Of a DNA stretch of 6,911 nt, positions 6,405-6,911 are shown in pieces. Each line of letters starts with the position of its first letter. Positions within the stretch are counted from its first letter, which is position 1. Location of the stretch: assembly GCA_900770145.1 (NCBI GenBank), contig CAAGJL010000079.1:1-6911 (forward strand), read 5' to 3'. Source of the DNA: Clostridia bacterium (GTDB taxonomy: Bacteria; Bacillota; Clostridia; Oscillospirales; CAG-272). The notes beneath the pieces were generated by a model that did no database searches, was not told the DNA's origin, and saw only the letters and a program-made list of their open reading frames with translations. A program made the position numbers and the translations under genes.

Positions 6405-6432
6405 GTCTTTACGGGAAGTGTGATAATATAAT
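6405..6432 (+). promoter_or_regulatory. Possible promoter of the potassium-uptake gene
   Basis: In the 143-base A+T-rich gap between the terminator and the next gene, a perfect TATAAT (6427-6432) lies 28 bases before the ATG at 6460. An overlapping alternative, GATAAT (6422-6427) preceded by TG at 6419-6420, would be an extended -10 element. No good -35 is present; GTCTTT at 6405-6410, with 16-base spacing, is the best candidate and is poor. I see no riboswitch-like structure in this gap. Confidence 0.45.
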
Positions 6433-6459
6433 GCCGATAAATGAAATCGAGGTTTTTGC

Positions 6460-6911
6460 ATGAGAATACGAAAAAGGAAATTATCGTCCTTTCAGCTGAT
6501 ATTATTGGGGTTTGCAGGGGTCATATTGCTCGGCGCATTGATATTAACTCTGCCGATTTCTTCAAAATCGCACGAATGGACTTCTTTTACAGACGCGCTT
6601 TTCACTTCTACGTCTGCCGTATGCGTAACGGGACTGATTGTGTTCGATACGGCAACGCACTGGACGATATTCGGGCAAATCATGATATTGTTGTTAATTC
6701 AAATCGGCGGTATGGGCGTTGTCACCGTCGCGGTATCTCTTGCCGTGGTTTCAGGTAAAAAAATCGGACTGTTCAGTCGCGAAACGATGAAAAACGCAAT
6801 TTCCGCACCGAATGTGAGCGGTATAGTCCGCCTGACCGGATTTATAATCAAGGGGATCTTTTTAATTGAAATGATCGGCGCACTGATTATGCTCCCTGTG
6901 TTTTGCACGGA
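6460..6911 (+). CDS. TrkH/KtrB family potassium uptake membrane subunit, 3' partial
   Basis: The first 150 codons of a potassium-translocating subunit, open to the end of the window. This family forms the K+ pore of Trk and Ktr systems and is gated by a cytoplasmic TrkA/KtrA-type regulator. Residues 12-33 are the first membrane helix after a basic N-terminus (MRIRKRK). Residues 41-59 (TSFTDALFTSTSAVCVTGL) are the first pore helix and selectivity filter, with the filter at about VCVTG (54-58). They are followed by WTIFGQIMILLLIQIGGMG (68-86), a highly typical second helix of KtrB/TrkH, and then RETMKNAISAPN and a further helix (about 121-148). GAGG (6449-6452) sits 7 bases before the ATG. The gene is separate from the ECF operon: it follows a terminator and has its own likely promoter. 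It uses 8 ATA codons among 20 isoleucines, against none of 15 in the S-component gene. The partner gene would be outside the window, so ktrB and trkH cannot be told apart. Confidence 0.9.
   Translation, partial: MRIRKRKLSSFQLILLGFAGVILLGALILTLPISSKSHEWTSFTDALFTSTSAVCVTGLIVFDTATHWTIFGQIMILLLIQIGGMGVVTVAVSLAVVSGKKIGLFSRETMKNAISAPNVSGIVRLTGFIIKGIFLIEMIGALIMLPVFCT

Noticed and set aside
6441..6758. Open frame of 105 codons in another frame at the start of the potassium-uptake gene
   Set aside because: The frame beginning at 6460 encodes clear TrkH/KtrB pore-helix and filter motifs; the overlapping frame gives no recognisable protein.
1..6911. CRISPR array, tRNA, rRNA, insertion sequence or attachment site
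   Set aside because: No spaced repeats, tRNA-like cloverleaf, transposase motifs or terminal inverted repeats were found; almost the whole window is occupied by the seven genes.

Overview
The window looks like a metagenome or draft-genome contig end from a Gram-positive Firmicute, most likely a clostridial or Oscillospiraceae-type gut organism. The evidence is strong AAAGGAGG-type ribosome binding sites, tightly overlapping genes, a group II-like energy-coupling factor (ECF) vitamin transporter with its own ATPase, and DUF4430 / transcobalamin-like surface proteins, which are common in that group. The first 20 bases are not genomic: they match the 3' end of the Illumina TruSeq adapter, so the contig ends inside a gene and carries untrimmed adapter.

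Positions 22-6278 form one plus-strand operon of six genes, rich in G+C. In order they are: (1) a 5'-truncated DUF4430 protein (22-666); (2) a secreted protein with a prenyltransferase/transcobalamin-like alpha-toroid, a helical stalk and a C-terminal membrane anchor (663-2531); (3) a small membrane-anchored DUF4430 protein (2559-3113); (4) an EcfT transmembrane subunit (3110-3991); (5) a fused double-ATPase ECF subunit (3964-5607); (6) an integral membrane protein that is probably the substrate-binding S component (5604-6278). Four of the five junctions overlap (three ATGA overlaps and one 28-base overlap), and the fifth gap is 27 bases with a very strong ribosome binding site. A clear intrinsic terminator (6281-6316) closes the operon.

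The most interesting reading is functional. In animals, intrinsic factor and transcobalamin hold vitamin B12 between an N-terminal alpha6/alpha6 barrel and a C-terminal beta domain of the DUF4430 type. Here both fold types appear on separate membrane-tethered bacterial polypeptides, in one operon with a complete dedicated ECF importer whose T / double-ATPase / S layout resembles the predicted cobalamin transporter CbrT-CbrU-CbrV. I infer a surface capture system that hands a corrinoid (or another vitamin-like ligand) to the ECF transporter. The substrate is not proven by the sequence, and the region where a cobalamin riboswitch might lie is off the contig.

After the terminator the base composition and codon usage change sharply (A+T-rich, many ATA isoleucine codons). 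A second transcription unit begins with the N-terminal 150 codons of a TrkH/KtrB potassium-uptake subunit, which runs off the 3' end of the window. This break may be ordinary gene-to-gene variation, horizontal transfer, or a chimeric join. No rRNA, tRNA, CRISPR array, insertion sequence or other mobile element was seen.
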